Under the pieces are notes generated by a model, which saw nothing but the letters and a program-made list of their open reading frames with translations, did not search any database and was not told where the DNA came from. Positions 1-7,762 of a stretch of 11,264 nt of DNA are shown here, piece after piece (the stretch's first letter is position 1; each line of letters begins with the position of its first letter). Location: assembly GCA_003501665.1 (NCBI GenBank), contig DNOQ01000592.1:1-11264 (forward strand), given 5' to 3'. Position numbers and translations under genes: made by a program. This DNA comes from Bacteroidales bacterium. GTDB taxonomy: Bacteria; Bacteroidota; Bacteroidia; Bacteroidales; VadinHA17.

Positions 1-25
1 AACAATATAGTAATATTATTTTCGT

Positions 26-1072
26 ATGAATTCAAGGGAAAGGGTTTTAAGGGCTTTCGCTTTCGAAGAGTCAGATAAAGTACCTGCATGGTGCGGAGCA
101 TCCCCTGAATTTATGATGAAATCGATGGAAGCTCTGAATACTGATGAAGAAGGTGTAAGAAAACGTTTTGGTGATGATTTCAGGAGGGTTTCTGGCGTGT
201 ATAATGAACCCGGGTATAAGATTTCAGAAGGTAACACATGGAAAAGTCCTTTTGGAGTGGAAAGGACAGGGATTGGTTATGGGCAACCAGTTTCTCACCC
301 TTTAAAAGGAGCTGCTACAGTAATGGAAATTTTTGATTATCCCTGGCCAGATCCTTCCTGGATCGATGTTTCCAATATTAAAAAAGATGCTGATAAATAT
401 AACCGCGAATTTGCAATTCTTGGTGGAGACTGGTCTCCTTACTGGCATGATGCAATAGACCTTCTGGGCATGGAAGAACTTTATATCAAAATGTACGAAT
501 ATCCTGAGGTTGTTCATGCCTTAATGGATGAGATCGTCAATTATTATTATAAAGTGAGTGAAAATATTTTTGAAGCTGCAGGGGATTCAATCGATATATT
601 TTTTATAGGTAATGATTTTGGCTCACAGGCAGGGCCTTTGATGGGAGTTGATCTGTTTGATGAATTCCTTATGCCTCCTTTGAAAAGGCTGATCGATCTC
701 GGCCATCGTTTTGGACATAAAACAATGTTACATTGTTGCGGAAGCGTCAACATTCTTCTGCCTTCGATGATTAAGGCAGGGCTGGACGGAATCCATGCAC
801 TTCAGCCGGATTGTTATGGTATGAGTCTTTATGAACTTAAAAAGAATTTTGGTACTAAAATACTTTTAAACGGTGGAATTGATTCCAGAAATGTGCTGAT
901 AAACGGTGATCCTGATTATGTCCGTGCTGAAACAAGAAAGGTATTGGATATAATGGCCCCGGGAGGGGGTTATGTTGCGGGTGCAAGTCACGATTACATT
1001 CTCGGAGAGACTCCTTTCGAAAATATCCTCGCAATGTTTGATACCATTACGGAATACAGGACGGGGAACTGA
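26..1072 (+). CDS. URO-D superfamily protein, MtaA/CmuA-like (putative methyltransferase)
   Basis: This is a complete 348-residue cytoplasmic protein of the uroporphyrinogen decarboxylase fold, the usual length for the family. The start is the usual one for these proteins (MNSRERVLRAF, then a DKVP turn). The haem enzyme HemE has a conserved substrate-binding segment containing RQAGR near its N terminus; it is absent here, so this is not haem synthesis. A His236-Cys237-Cys238-Gly239 motif sits where the MtaA/MtbA/CmuA branch binds zinc for methyl transfer between a corrinoid protein and a thiol or folate acceptor. Near the C terminus, NGGID, a GGYV segment and an ETPFENI segment match the family's typical end. 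It converges on another URO-D-type gene 17 bases downstream. No Shine-Dalgarno is visible before the ATG, and the 25 bases upstream are AT-rich. The family assignment is firm. The methyltransferase role is inferred from motif and fold, and the substrate is unknown. Confidence 0.88.
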   Translation: MNSRERVLRAFAFEESDKVPAWCGASPEFMMKSMEALNTDEEGVRKRFGDDFRRVSGVYNEPGYKISEGNTWKSPFGVERTGIGYGQPVSHPLKGAATVMEIFDYPWPDPSWIDVSNIKKDADKYNREFAILGGDWSPYWHDAIDLLGMEELYIKMYEYPEVVHALMDEIVNYYYKVSENIFEAAGDSIDIFFIGNDFGSQAGPLMGVDLFDEFLMPPLKRLIDLGHRFGHKTMLHCCGSVNILLPSMIKAGLDGIHALQPDCYGMSLYELKKNFGTKILLNGGIDSRNVLINGDPDYVRAETRKVLDIMAPGGGYVAGASHDYILGETPFENILAMFDTITEYRTGN

Positions 1073-1089
1073 AATTCTACGTGCCTGTT

Positions 1090-2397
1090 TCAAATGTGCC
1101 GGGTATTTTCAACCACATCCATTGCGATTTTTTCCCATTCCCACAGGTTTTCGGGATGATATCCGACTGTTGAAATATCTTTCAAGATCAGCTCTACATG
1201 GGATACTCCTTGTGTTTTCCTGATTATATTTTCCAGAATTGTTCCTGCATAATGCGGATCCCAGTTGTCAGCTGCAAATATAGCCGGACTGGGTTTAACG
1301 CTAAGGACATATTGGTCGCCCACCTCTCTTACAATTGTATCAAGATCTGCCCACGGGCTGACTGAAATTTTCCTGAGATTTGGAATTCTTCTCATAATAT
1401 CCAGTTTCGTATCCAGTGGTTCACAACATCCGTAATATGTCAATCCCCATTTTTCGAGCCATCTCATTTCATGTTTCAGGGCAAATTCCCAGTGCATTTC
1501 CGAAGAAACCTGAACCAATATCTGGGCATTGGAGCATCCCCACATATTTTGAGGTTTGATCCATGTTGGATCAAACTCATTCCCGGGCAAATCACTTGTA
1601 TAGCCATATCCTCCCGATCCGATGCGGGTATTATTGTTGTCCAGTGATAAAAGGTTCTGTTCAGCAAACTGATCTAATTCGCAGATCCAGGCATCTGTCA
1701 TTCTTTCAACAGCTGCATTTACCATATCCGGTCTCATAACAAGATCGATCATTGCCTCTTCCACACCCCACCACCGTATAAGATAGTCCCAGGGTGTAAA
1801 CCATATATGGGTTTGCCCTACTTTTCTGACCGGAATTATATCTTTAAAAAGATCATTCATGGTTTCAAATACAGCATTGGTGGTTTTTTCATAATGAGTG
1901 ATACGGGGCATCTTAATTTTCTCAATGTCTTCCGGCTCCTTTATCTGTACATTGAAATGTCTTGAATAGATGTCACTTTTGTCATCTGTCCTGACTATAT
2001 CAACATCTTCGACAATACCAAAATCAGTGCTATGGATAGCAAGGGGGCATTCGATGTAATTATTGACGATCATATCACCTGGCATATGTTTCCACTGATA
2101 GATCTCTCTTCTCAGTTTCTGTTCAAATTCCCGGGCCCATGTATTGGTAGTCTGAATCGTCAGCTCATCATTGACATTCATTTCGTGCCATGGTATTTCA
2201 TTGATCCATACCATGGGACGTTCCGATTTGAGATCGTTCAGTCTGGTCCATAAACGGGCCTTTTCTTTGTGAACAGGCAATGCGGCAATTCCTGCGATTT
2301 CCTGACCCAGCCTGCGCAATATGGTTTTTTCTGATTCGGTCAGATTTATTTCTTCCAGAATAACCGGTGGTGAATAACTACCAGGATCATGTAACAT
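1090..2397 (-). CDS. Divergent URO-D-like protein of unknown function
   Basis: This 435-residue soluble protein has no signal peptide. It belongs to a little-studied group distantly related to uroporphyrinogen decarboxylase. The first ~100 residues form an extension not found in HemE, with an RPMVWINEIPWHEM segment at about 60-72. The middle carries aromatic-rich stretches (HIWFTPWDYLIRWWG). Gly323-Cys324-Cys325-Glu326 sits in a GLTYYGCCEPLD context, at the place where zinc-binding URO-D relatives have HxCG, followed by KISVSPWAD and a C-terminal barrel end (VELILKDISTV). The start is well supported by the strong GGAGGA ribosome-binding site just upstream. It is convergent with a second URO-D-type gene. 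I infer a metal-dependent lyase or methyl-transfer enzyme acting on a small molecule. The exact reaction cannot be read from sequence, and automated pipelines may leave it as hypothetical. Confidence 0.8.
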   Translation of the reverse strand: MLHDPGSYSPPVILEEINLTESEKTILRRLGQEIAGIAALPVHKEKARLWTRLNDLKSERPMVWINEIPWHEMNVNDELTIQTTNTWAREFEQKLRREIYQWKHMPGDMIVNNYIECPLAIHSTDFGIVEDVDIVRTDDKSDIYSRHFNVQIKEPEDIEKIKMPRITHYEKTTNAVFETMNDLFKDIIPVRKVGQTHIWFTPWDYLIRWWGVEEAMIDLVMRPDMVNAAVERMTDAWICELDQFAEQNLLSLDNNNTRIGSGGYGYTSDLPGNEFDPTWIKPQNMWGCSNAQILVQVSSEMHWEFALKHEMRWLEKWGLTYYGCCEPLDTKLDIMRRIPNLRKISVSPWADLDTIVREVGDQYVLSVKPSPAIFAADNWDPHYAGTILENIIRKTQGVSHVELILKDISTVGYHPENLWEWEKIAMDVVENTRHI

Positions 2398-2400
2398 GTT

Positions 2401-2406
2401 TCCTCC
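2401..2406 (-). promoter_or_regulatory. Shine-Dalgarno site for the divergent URO-D-like gene
   Basis: Read on the minus strand, GGAGGA lies three bases (AAC) before the ATG at 2397. It is a near-perfect anti-16S complement, though its spacing is short. It stands out because most other starts in this window have no such site, as is usual in Bacteroidota. It fixes the start codon of this gene. Confidence 0.55.
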
Positions 2407-2726
2407 AAAGATTTTTAAGGTAAATCAATCAGTTTCCTTAAGAGAATTTTAATAAAGATAAATACAAAAATTAATAAAATGGTTTCATCAGTCAACTACC
2501 AGGATTATTCTTTACATTCATGATAACTTCACATCCCTTCGATAAGCGACATTTTGTCTCCCTGTTAATGATCTTGCAGATACCCGGTCTTGATTTGATC
2601 TTCTTAGTTTGCCGGATATTGCCGCTTTCTGACTATTGATCTACACATGCTAACATTTATTCACGCGCTTGATCCTTTCTGATATTACCTCCCCATAAAT
2701 CAGGATTAAATGATCAATATAATCGT

Positions 2727-2734
2727 TAACTTTG
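2727..2734 (+). promoter_or_regulatory. Candidate Bacteroidetes -7 promoter element for hicBA
   Basis: TAACTTTG matches the Bacteroidetes sigma -7 consensus TAnnTTTG exactly and ends 14 bases before the ATG at 2749. A TTG-type -33 box is not evident at the expected ~20-base spacing, so the match is partial. If real, the transcript would begin only about 5-10 bases before the start codon, giving an almost leaderless message. It would also rule out the earlier in-frame ATG at 2710, which lies upstream of the element. Confidence 0.35.
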
Positions 2735-2748
2735 TAAAAAATAAAAAA

Positions 2749-2952
2749 ATGACAGAAATTATTTTTTTAGTAGAAGAATCACATGAGGGCGGTTATGAAG
2801 CAAGGGCCCTGGGACATTCAATATTTACCGAAGCCGAAACATTAGAAGAGCTGAAGGATAATGTAAAAGAAGCCATTCGTTGCCATTTTGAAGCTGATAT
2901 CCCCAAAATAATAAGGCTTCATTATGTAAAAGAGGAAGTTATTACTGCATGA
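2749..2952 (+). CDS. HicB-like antitoxin, short form
   Basis: This 67-residue protein resembles the partial RNase H-like antitoxin domain of the HicB family. It has an N-terminal strand (TEIIFLVEES), a GGYEARA strand, then a TEAETLEELKDNVKEAI segment matching the HicB pattern of a turn leading into an amphipathic helix. Its role would be to bind and block the HicA toxin encoded directly downstream. The stop codon overlaps the toxin start in an ATGA junction, implying translational coupling. I chose ATG 2749 over the in-frame ATG 2710 because the conserved domain begins there and a candidate promoter lies between the two. Many HicB proteins carry a C-terminal helix-turn-helix or ribbon-helix-helix for autoregulation. 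This one ends right after the antitoxin domain, so it probably cannot repress its own promoter directly. The antitoxin-before-toxin order is a common variant of hicAB. Confidence 0.8.
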   Translation: MTEIIFLVEESHEGGYEARALGHSIFTEAETLEELKDNVKEAIRCHFEADIPKIIRLHYVKEEVITA

Positions 2953-3197
2953 AAAAGATACCACGCAATCTTTCCGGAAGAGCTTTAATAAAGAAACTTA
3001 AACCTCTTGGATATCAACAAACAAGGCAAATGGGCAGTCATGTCAGGCTCACTACTGAAGAAAAAGGAGTTCACCATATTACGATTCCTGAACATGATCC
3101 TATTAAATTAGGCACCTTATCAAATATCTTAAAAGATATTACATTGCATTTTAAAATCTCCAAAGAAGAATTGATCGGCCGCTTATTTGGTCGATAA
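2949..3197 (+). CDS. hicA: HicA family toxin (mRNA interferase)
   Basis: This 82-residue basic protein has the double-stranded-RNA-binding-like fold of HicA. It begins with the family's usual pattern (lysine-rich start, SGRALIKKLKPLGY, helix 1), followed by QMGSHVRL with the catalytic His31 preceded by Gly-Ser, then HHITIPEHDPIKLGTLSNILKDI, the typical second strand and final helix. HicA toxins cleave mRNA and halt translation until neutralised by HicB. The gene shares four bases with the preceding antitoxin gene, and GAGGAAG at 2932-2938 could act as its ribosome-binding site. Length and motifs are intact, so the toxin is likely functional. Its last 15 bases overlap the end of the opposing DUF4450-type gene, so the two transcripts collide. 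Assignment to HicA is strong; activity is inferred. Confidence 0.88.
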   Translation: MKKIPRNLSGRALIKKLKPLGYQQTRQMGSHVRLTTEEKGVHHITIPEHDPIKLGTLSNILKDITLHFKISKEELIGRLFGR

Positions 3198-6100
3198 TGG
3201 TCTGTAACCTAATGTAATCCCCATTAAACCCACTACAACCTCCTGCGACAGGGTTTCAAGTGTTATGCTTTTCAGTTCGGTATCCTTTCTGAGCTTGATA
3301 TTCAGCAGCATTGCCCTGCAGTTCTCACCGAGCTGAACTCTTTCAGGAAGCACGGCAGGCAGACAGAACCTGTCGGTCTCAGAAGTATAGTCGGCACGAT
3401 TATCCTGTTCGGGAGATGAAGCTGTGGAAGAAATTATGCTGAGATTCCAGTAATTGACCGGAGGAACAAGTTCGAGCGAATCTTTATTCCCGTCAGCATA
3501 ATTCAAACGAAGCACGGCATTGGCTATCTGACATTGCATAACATTGGTCGATCCGCAGACAAGGAAATATACTGCATCACCTTTTTTGTTCACCGGGAAG
3601 TCAATCTTTGCAGGGTAATTATCCCACATCGAAGTAAATGCAATATTTTCAGATCCCGGGTTCCATTCAAAAGGGACTCCCTGGGGTGTGATCAGCCGCT
3701 TATTCTCATCCAGCATATCTGCAACCTTATCGGTCCTGATCACAGGAAGCGGACTCTTCCAGTGCCAGAAGGTCCAGGGAGAATAGCCGTCACTCCCCAG
3801 ACGACACGAGACTGTATTCGGGCGTGGCGAGAGATATTTCTGCTGATATATAGTCCTTACATCGGCATTAAGCAGTGGATTTATATCAATGGGTTCCCAT
3901 GATGCCTGCTCAGGGACTTCATTCAAAAATCTTTCTGCTATACGTGCATCACCTTCAGGATCATTGACTTTTATTCTGAAAATCCGTAATTGTGGAGCAT
4001 TCCCGGCCATTGATCTGGTAAGAACTGTATGATAACCTTTATTCGACGTAAGCCTGGCAGAGAGTATACCGTTCTCTATCTTTTCATTTTCAAGTACATC
4101 CTGAGGGTCTTCAAATTCAATTATTTGTGCGTTTTCCGCAACCATCCGGATGTTTTCTCCGATATTTCCTTCGATGGATACAGGGTTATAATATGGTAAC
4201 GATTTCCCTGTTTTGATTATGACCTCTGCTTTGGTCATTTCAGGTAAATTTATTTTAACAATACTCTGGCCGGCATCAGCAAGAACATCGTAGTTTGTTC
4301 TTATGCCATTAACCATGACGGCTTTTATTTCTTTACACCGGACAGGGAGCAGTAGTTCAGTATTTTCACCCTGAGTAAGTTCAAACCGGTATGATGTTTT
4401 ATTATTGCCGGAAGTGAAAGCAATCCGGACATCCGGAAGTTCGATGGATGCATGATCCCAGGCGGCAGGGAACCGGGGGCGGATTGTCACTTTTTTATCA
4501 GGATAATCAGGATTATATCCAAATAATCCGGAAACAAGGGTACGGCTGAAGGGATGAATGCAATCGCCGAAGTCGATACCGCCTTTGGCATCTCCGAGGT
4601 TTCCGGGTATCCCGTAATCGAATGCGCTGTACATGAATGAACCGCGGAATATTTCCCAGGCGTCTTCAGGCAGCCCTGCCTGATAATAGCTCAGGGCCAG
4701 ATGATAATTATCTCCCGGCCATAATTCACGTATTGACCATATATGCGGGACCCAGTTTGAAGTCCAGACTTTTCTTCCGCCCGAAGGCATTGTATCGTTC
4801 TCAAGTGCCCATTCAGAATAGTAAACCGATTCGATTGCCTGCAGATGTGAGGTTAAACCGGCATCCACGGGAAGAAAAATACTGTAAAGCCATGGGTTTT
4901 CATGTAAACGTCCGTGTCCGCCCTGTTCCAGATATGAACCTGAATGACCTTTGCTGCTGATCCATAATTTTTCAAAAAAGCCTTTTCTGATCTTTTCCAG
5001 CATCTTTGTATGGAATTCTTCAGCTTCTTTGTCTCCTTCATTTCGGGCCATGTCCCTTGCAGCCAGATGTCCACGGTAAGCGTAGGAGGTTTCTTCAGCT
5101 GTACCGCCTCCGTTATACCATTGGGAATCGGTAGGCCAGACATTAATATAACTCTCATAAACCCCGTCACCATCAGGATCAAAACACTCACGCATCCATA
5201 AAAGATGAAGTTCGAGAGCATTCCGGAAGAATTTTACAAGAACCGGATTGTCAGTCCAGCGGTATTCTTCGACTATCTGGTCAAAGAACTGGGATTGCAT
5301 ATCATAGAAACGCTGGTCTTTATCTATGTGCCCTACGCCATAAAACCGTGAATCAGGGTGTTGTTCGGTCAGCAGAGTTTTCGGATCGGCTTTGGCTTCT
5401 TTCTTATCCGATTCAGTTACCTGCGCATCAATATAGAACTTTGCTTCATCCATAACCCTGTCGTGCCATCCATACATGGTTCCTCCGAAAATGGTCCGCC
5501 AGCCGGGAAACCTGACACTCCATGCCATTGCCCCATGGACAAAAACCGGAGGGTGCCATGTCCCGTCAATGGCAGCTACAGATGCCCGGGCAGCTGCATT
5601 AAGGTAAGGATCAGGAGTGTTGATCTTAAGCCTGTTCTCAAAAGATTCAGTCCGCTTTACACCTTCTGTGAAAGCAATTTCGGCATCACTCACTTTTGAT
5701 AAATCTATGGTACTTCCTTTATTGAAAGCTTCAAAAGCCCAATAGATGGTTTTTCTGTCATCAGGGATTATTATACCTTTTAAAACGGGCAGAGAATCTG
5801 CCTGTGAACCATTAAATACTGCCGGATCATTCCATAATAATGCTTCGCCTGTACCTGATTCAGAATCCGAATTACACTTTATTGCCACTCTGAACAATTC
5901 ATCATTTTCATGCGCGCTGTCGGGTACGGTAATAAAAAATATATTCCCGTCTGTTTCAATTTGATTGTTTCTGCATTCCCCGGGAGTAAAGTCCCATTTC
6001 AGCAATGCGGTATTCCTGGTAACATCCCATCTCCATGCCAGATTCTGTCCAGGCTTCCATTGAGCACCACCGAAAGCCCAAATTAATCTGTCTCCATCTC

Positions 6101-6539
6101 TGGTTCCTTCTGATCTGACATTTATGGCCATTCCGGTTGTATTCGCCATCGGCAATACTTCCATGATTATATTCAGTCCGGGGTATAAAGAATCAGAGAC
6201 TTTCCACAACATTCTGCCCGGTCTGTATTCAGAGATTATCTGATCGAACTGATGGATCCATTTCCCTTTTCCATCGCGTATAATTCCCAGCATAAAAGTG
6301 CCATACAAGTTCTGTTCTTTCGCCAGCCTTGAAACAGGCTGATCACCGGTCAGGATAAAAGCATCTGAATTATTGACATATAACGGACGATTATTATAAG
6401 TCCCAATGTTCTTTCCGACAATTGCATTATCAATTACATTGTATTTTGTGGAATATCCGGTTTCGGCTTTTTTGCTGCATGAAGCGACCGAGAATATTAT
6501 CAGGCTAATAATCTGGAAGTAAAGGATCTTTCTTTTCAT
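3183..6539 (-). CDS. DUF4450-type lipoprotein, putative six-hairpin glycoside hydrolase
   Basis: This large 1118-residue exported lipoprotein has a basic start (MKRK), a hydrophobic stretch, then VASC with the lipidated Cys21 and a short SKKAE linker. Residues ~30-290 look like an N-terminal beta-sandwich. Residues ~300-700 look like an (alpha/alpha)6 barrel of the six-hairpin glycosidase type, with FGGTMYGWHD near 350, ECFDPDGDGVYESY and a VWPTDSQW segment near 450-470, GTAEETSYAYRG with Glu482-Glu483 as candidate acids, and GDCIHPFSRT near 657. The RPRFPAAWDHASIELP beta-domain near 690 is the usual follow-on in such enzymes. Residues ~830-1118 add further beta domains, including an IDFPVNKKGDAVYFLV segment near 975 reminiscent of carbohydrate-binding folds. 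It is transcribed divergently from the esterase/GH2 operon. I infer periplasmic or surface cleavage of a glycan. The exact linkage and catalytic residues are not established. Confidence 0.75.
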   Translation of the reverse strand: MKRKILYFQIISLIIFSVASCSKKAETGYSTKYNVIDNAIVGKNIGTYNNRPLYVNNSDAFILTGDQPVSRLAKEQNLYGTFMLGIIRDGKGKWIHQFDQIISEYRPGRMLWKVSDSLYPGLNIIMEVLPMANTTGMAINVRSEGTRDGDRLIWAFGGAQWKPGQNLAWRWDVTRNTALLKWDFTPGECRNNQIETDGNIFFITVPDSAHENDELFRVAIKCNSDSESGTGEALLWNDPAVFNGSQADSLPVLKGIIIPDDRKTIYWAFEAFNKGSTIDLSKVSDAEIAFTEGVKRTESFENRLKINTPDPYLNAAARASVAAIDGTWHPPVFVHGAMAWSVRFPGWRTIFGGTMYGWHDRVMDEAKFYIDAQVTESDKKEAKADPKTLLTEQHPDSRFYGVGHIDKDQRFYDMQSQFFDQIVEEYRWTDNPVLVKFFRNALELHLLWMRECFDPDGDGVYESYINVWPTDSQWYNGGGTAEETSYAYRGHLAARDMARNEGDKEAEEFHTKMLEKIRKGFFEKLWISSKGHSGSYLEQGGHGRLHENPWLYSIFLPVDAGLTSHLQAIESVYYSEWALENDTMPSGGRKVWTSNWVPHIWSIRELWPGDNYHLALSYYQAGLPEDAWEIFRGSFMYSAFDYGIPGNLGDAKGGIDFGDCIHPFSRTLVSGLFGYNPDYPDKKVTIRPRFPAAWDHASIELPDVRIAFTSGNNKTSYRFELTQGENTELLLPVRCKEIKAVMVNGIRTNYDVLADAGQSIVKINLPEMTKAEVIIKTGKSLPYYNPVSIEGNIGENIRMVAENAQIIEFEDPQDVLENEKIENGILSARLTSNKGYHTVLTRSMAGNAPQLRIFRIKVNDPEGDARIAERFLNEVPEQASWEPIDINPLLNADVRTIYQQKYLSPRPNTVSCRLGSDGYSPWTFWHWKSPLPVIRTDKVADMLDENKRLITPQGVPFEWNPGSENIAFTSMWDNYPAKIDFPVNKKGDAVYFLVCGSTNVMQCQIANAVLRLNYADGNKDSLELVPPVNYWNLSIISSTASSPEQDNRADYTSETDRFCLPAVLPERVQLGENCRAMLLNIKLRKDTELKSITLETLSQEVVVGLMGITLGYRPLSTK

Positions 6540-6727
6540 ATCGGGATTTCTTAAAGAGCCGGAATATTATTGAAGTTTTTCTGGGAAAAGAATTTCATAA
6601 ATATAATATTTTTTATTTTTTATAACATTAAGTAAAAACAAGCATGGAGGTTATTGGATTTTGATTATCTTGGATTCCTGTGTATCAATTCTCAAAGAAT
6701 AAAACAGAATTCTCAAATATTGACAAA
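6540..6727. promoter_or_regulatory. Divergent intergenic region between the DUF4450-type gene and the hydrolase/GH2 operon
   Basis: Both flanking genes start outward from this 188-base gap, so both promoters should lie in it and the two arms may share regulation. Its core (about 6595-6640) is almost pure A/T. On the minus strand TATATTTA is one base away from the TAnnTTTG consensus. On the plus strand I found no convincing match. A GGAGG at 6646-6650 is not correctly placed before any plausible start. No long inverted repeat or regulator-binding signature was recognised. Confidence 0.4.
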
Positions 6728-7744
6728 ATGGTAATGATGAATATCGAACTGATTAAGAACAGCAAGACAAAGGGATCTATATTGACGGCAGCTTTTTGTG
6801 CACTTGTTTTAATCAATACAGTTAACGCATCAGACGATTCGCCGCGTACAATGAAGTATACGAGCCGTGCAGCAAAGAATGCTGTTGAATGGCAAAATCA
6901 GCTCAGGTTACAGCTTTCAGGGATACTTAAAATTGATGATATGATGCCCGGCCGGAAGAATATACCATTTGATGCAAAGGAGATTCAGGTTGAAAAGAAG
7001 GATAAATACCTGTTAAGGGAAATAGAAATAAACTCCACAAAAAACCGGCGCATAAAAATAATTCTTACAATACCTGAAAATATTAAAGGACGCTGTCCTG
7101 CTGTGGTATGTATTCACGGACATGGGGGTACGCTCAGAGTTGTCTATGATGAGAAGTCAATTTATAAAGGATTTGCCGCGGAACTTGCTGCAAGGAATTA
7201 CATTACTATCGCAACAACTGTCAGCCAGCATGTAATATACGAGGAAGGGCGCATGCTGATGGGAGAGCGGTTATGGGATCTGATGAGGTGCGTGGATTAT
7301 CTTGAATCACTAAAGGAGGTTGATAAAAAGCGGATAGGATGTGCAGGATTATCACTGGGTGGTGAAATGGCAATGTGGCTGGGCGCAATGGACCCACGTA
7401 TCAATGCAACTCTTAGTTCAGGCTTCCTGACAGTTATGGATCAGATGGAAAAGAACCATTGCATGTGCTGGAAATTCCCCGGATTAAGGGAACTTGTTGA
7501 CTGGGCTGATATTTATTCCCTCATTGCTCCACGGGCTTTACTTTGCCAGAACGGACTTAAAGAACCTGAGAATGATTTTACGGTACCTCTTGCCCGGAAG
7601 GCATTGAAAGAGATTGAGGTTATTTATGAAGATCTCAAAAAGCCCGGAAATGTGCGACTGGTTGCTCATGAAGGTGCACACGAGATTGATCTGCCGACCC
7701 TGCTGGATTTCTTTAACACAAGGCTAAGTCCGATTAACAGATAG
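6728..7744 (+). CDS. Secreted alpha/beta-hydrolase, acetyl-xylan-esterase/dienelactone-hydrolase-like
   Basis: This 338-residue exported hydrolase has a short polar start, lysines, then SILTAAFCALVLINTVNA as the signal peptide with likely cleavage after Ala. The alpha/beta-hydrolase core shows an oxyanion-side loop His130-Gly-His-Gly-Gly134, the nucleophile elbow Gly-Leu-Ser209-Leu-Gly-Gly, a candidate acid in PEND (Glu281 or Asp283), and a histidine near the C terminus in AHEGAHEID (His318, less likely His314). The family includes deacetylases and other esterases acting on plant or algal polysaccharides. The export signal and the adjacent GH2 gene support a glycan-deacylating role here, which is inference. 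An in-frame GTG at 6680 would add 16 residues before the signal peptide. I prefer ATG 6728 (or the nearby ATGs at 6734 and 6737), which gives a normal signal-peptide length. The next gene begins about 20 bases downstream, suggesting one operon. Confidence 0.78.
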   Translation: MVMMNIELIKNSKTKGSILTAAFCALVLINTVNASDDSPRTMKYTSRAAKNAVEWQNQLRLQLSGILKIDDMMPGRKNIPFDAKEIQVEKKDKYLLREIEINSTKNRRIKIILTIPENIKGRCPAVVCIHGHGGTLRVVYDEKSIYKGFAAELAARNYITIATTVSQHVIYEEGRMLMGERLWDLMRCVDYLESLKEVDKKRIGCAGLSLGGEMAMWLGAMDPRINATLSSGFLTVMDQMEKNHCMCWKFPGLRELVDWADIYSLIAPRALLCQNGLKEPENDFTVPLARKALKEIEVIYEDLKKPGNVRLVAHEGAHEIDLPTLLDFFNTRLSPINR

Positions 7745-7762
7745 TATCAATTGAAATATATT

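Larger units (their letters stand above)
2398..2748. other. Intergenic region without a recognisable gene
   Basis: This 351-base gap separates the start of the minus-strand URO-D-like gene from the start of the HicB-like gene, so it should hold both promoters. The part next to the URO-D-like gene (about 2410-2485) is very AT-rich. It contains a six-base inverted repeat, TTAAGG at 2415-2420 and CCTTAA at 2436-2441, which could be an operator or chance. The part at 2515-2700 is closer to coding composition, but both strands are broken by stops. The longest stretch I could read on the minus strand is about 45 codons and has no good start or recognisable motif. It may be a decayed gene remnant or simple spacer. 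Confidence 0.5.

Noticed and set aside
26..1072. Annotation as haem-pathway uroporphyrinogen decarboxylase (hemE).
   Set aside because: The N-terminal RQAGR substrate-binding segment is missing and an HCCG metal motif is present, placing it in the methyltransferase-like branch.
1073..1089. Bidirectional terminator between the two converging URO-D-type genes.
   Set aside because: The gap is only 17 bases and no GC-rich stem can be formed.
2415..2441. Inverted repeat TTAAGG/CCTTAA considered as a terminator or operator.
   Set aside because: The stem is only six bases with a 15-base loop in AT-rich DNA and no poly-T tail. It is too weak for its own entry.
2710..2748. N-terminal extension of the HicB-like protein from the upstream ATG at 2710.
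   Set aside because: The 13 added residues do not fit the domain start, and the candidate promoter element lies inside this stretch.
3534..3902. Plus-strand open frame of 122 codons opposite the DUF4450-type gene.
   Set aside because: It is antisense to strong coding sequence and has no start signal or domain. It is a shadow frame.
4853..5221. Long open frame (122 codons) on the minus strand inside the DUF4450-type gene.
   Set aside because: It lies wholly within a clearly coding frame of the same strand and has no recognisable domain. It is a shadow frame.
6680..6727. GTG start for the alpha/beta-hydrolase.
   Set aside because: It would place 16 extra polar residues before the signal peptide and has no ribosome-binding site at proper distance. 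The GGAGG at 6646-6650 is about 30 bases away.
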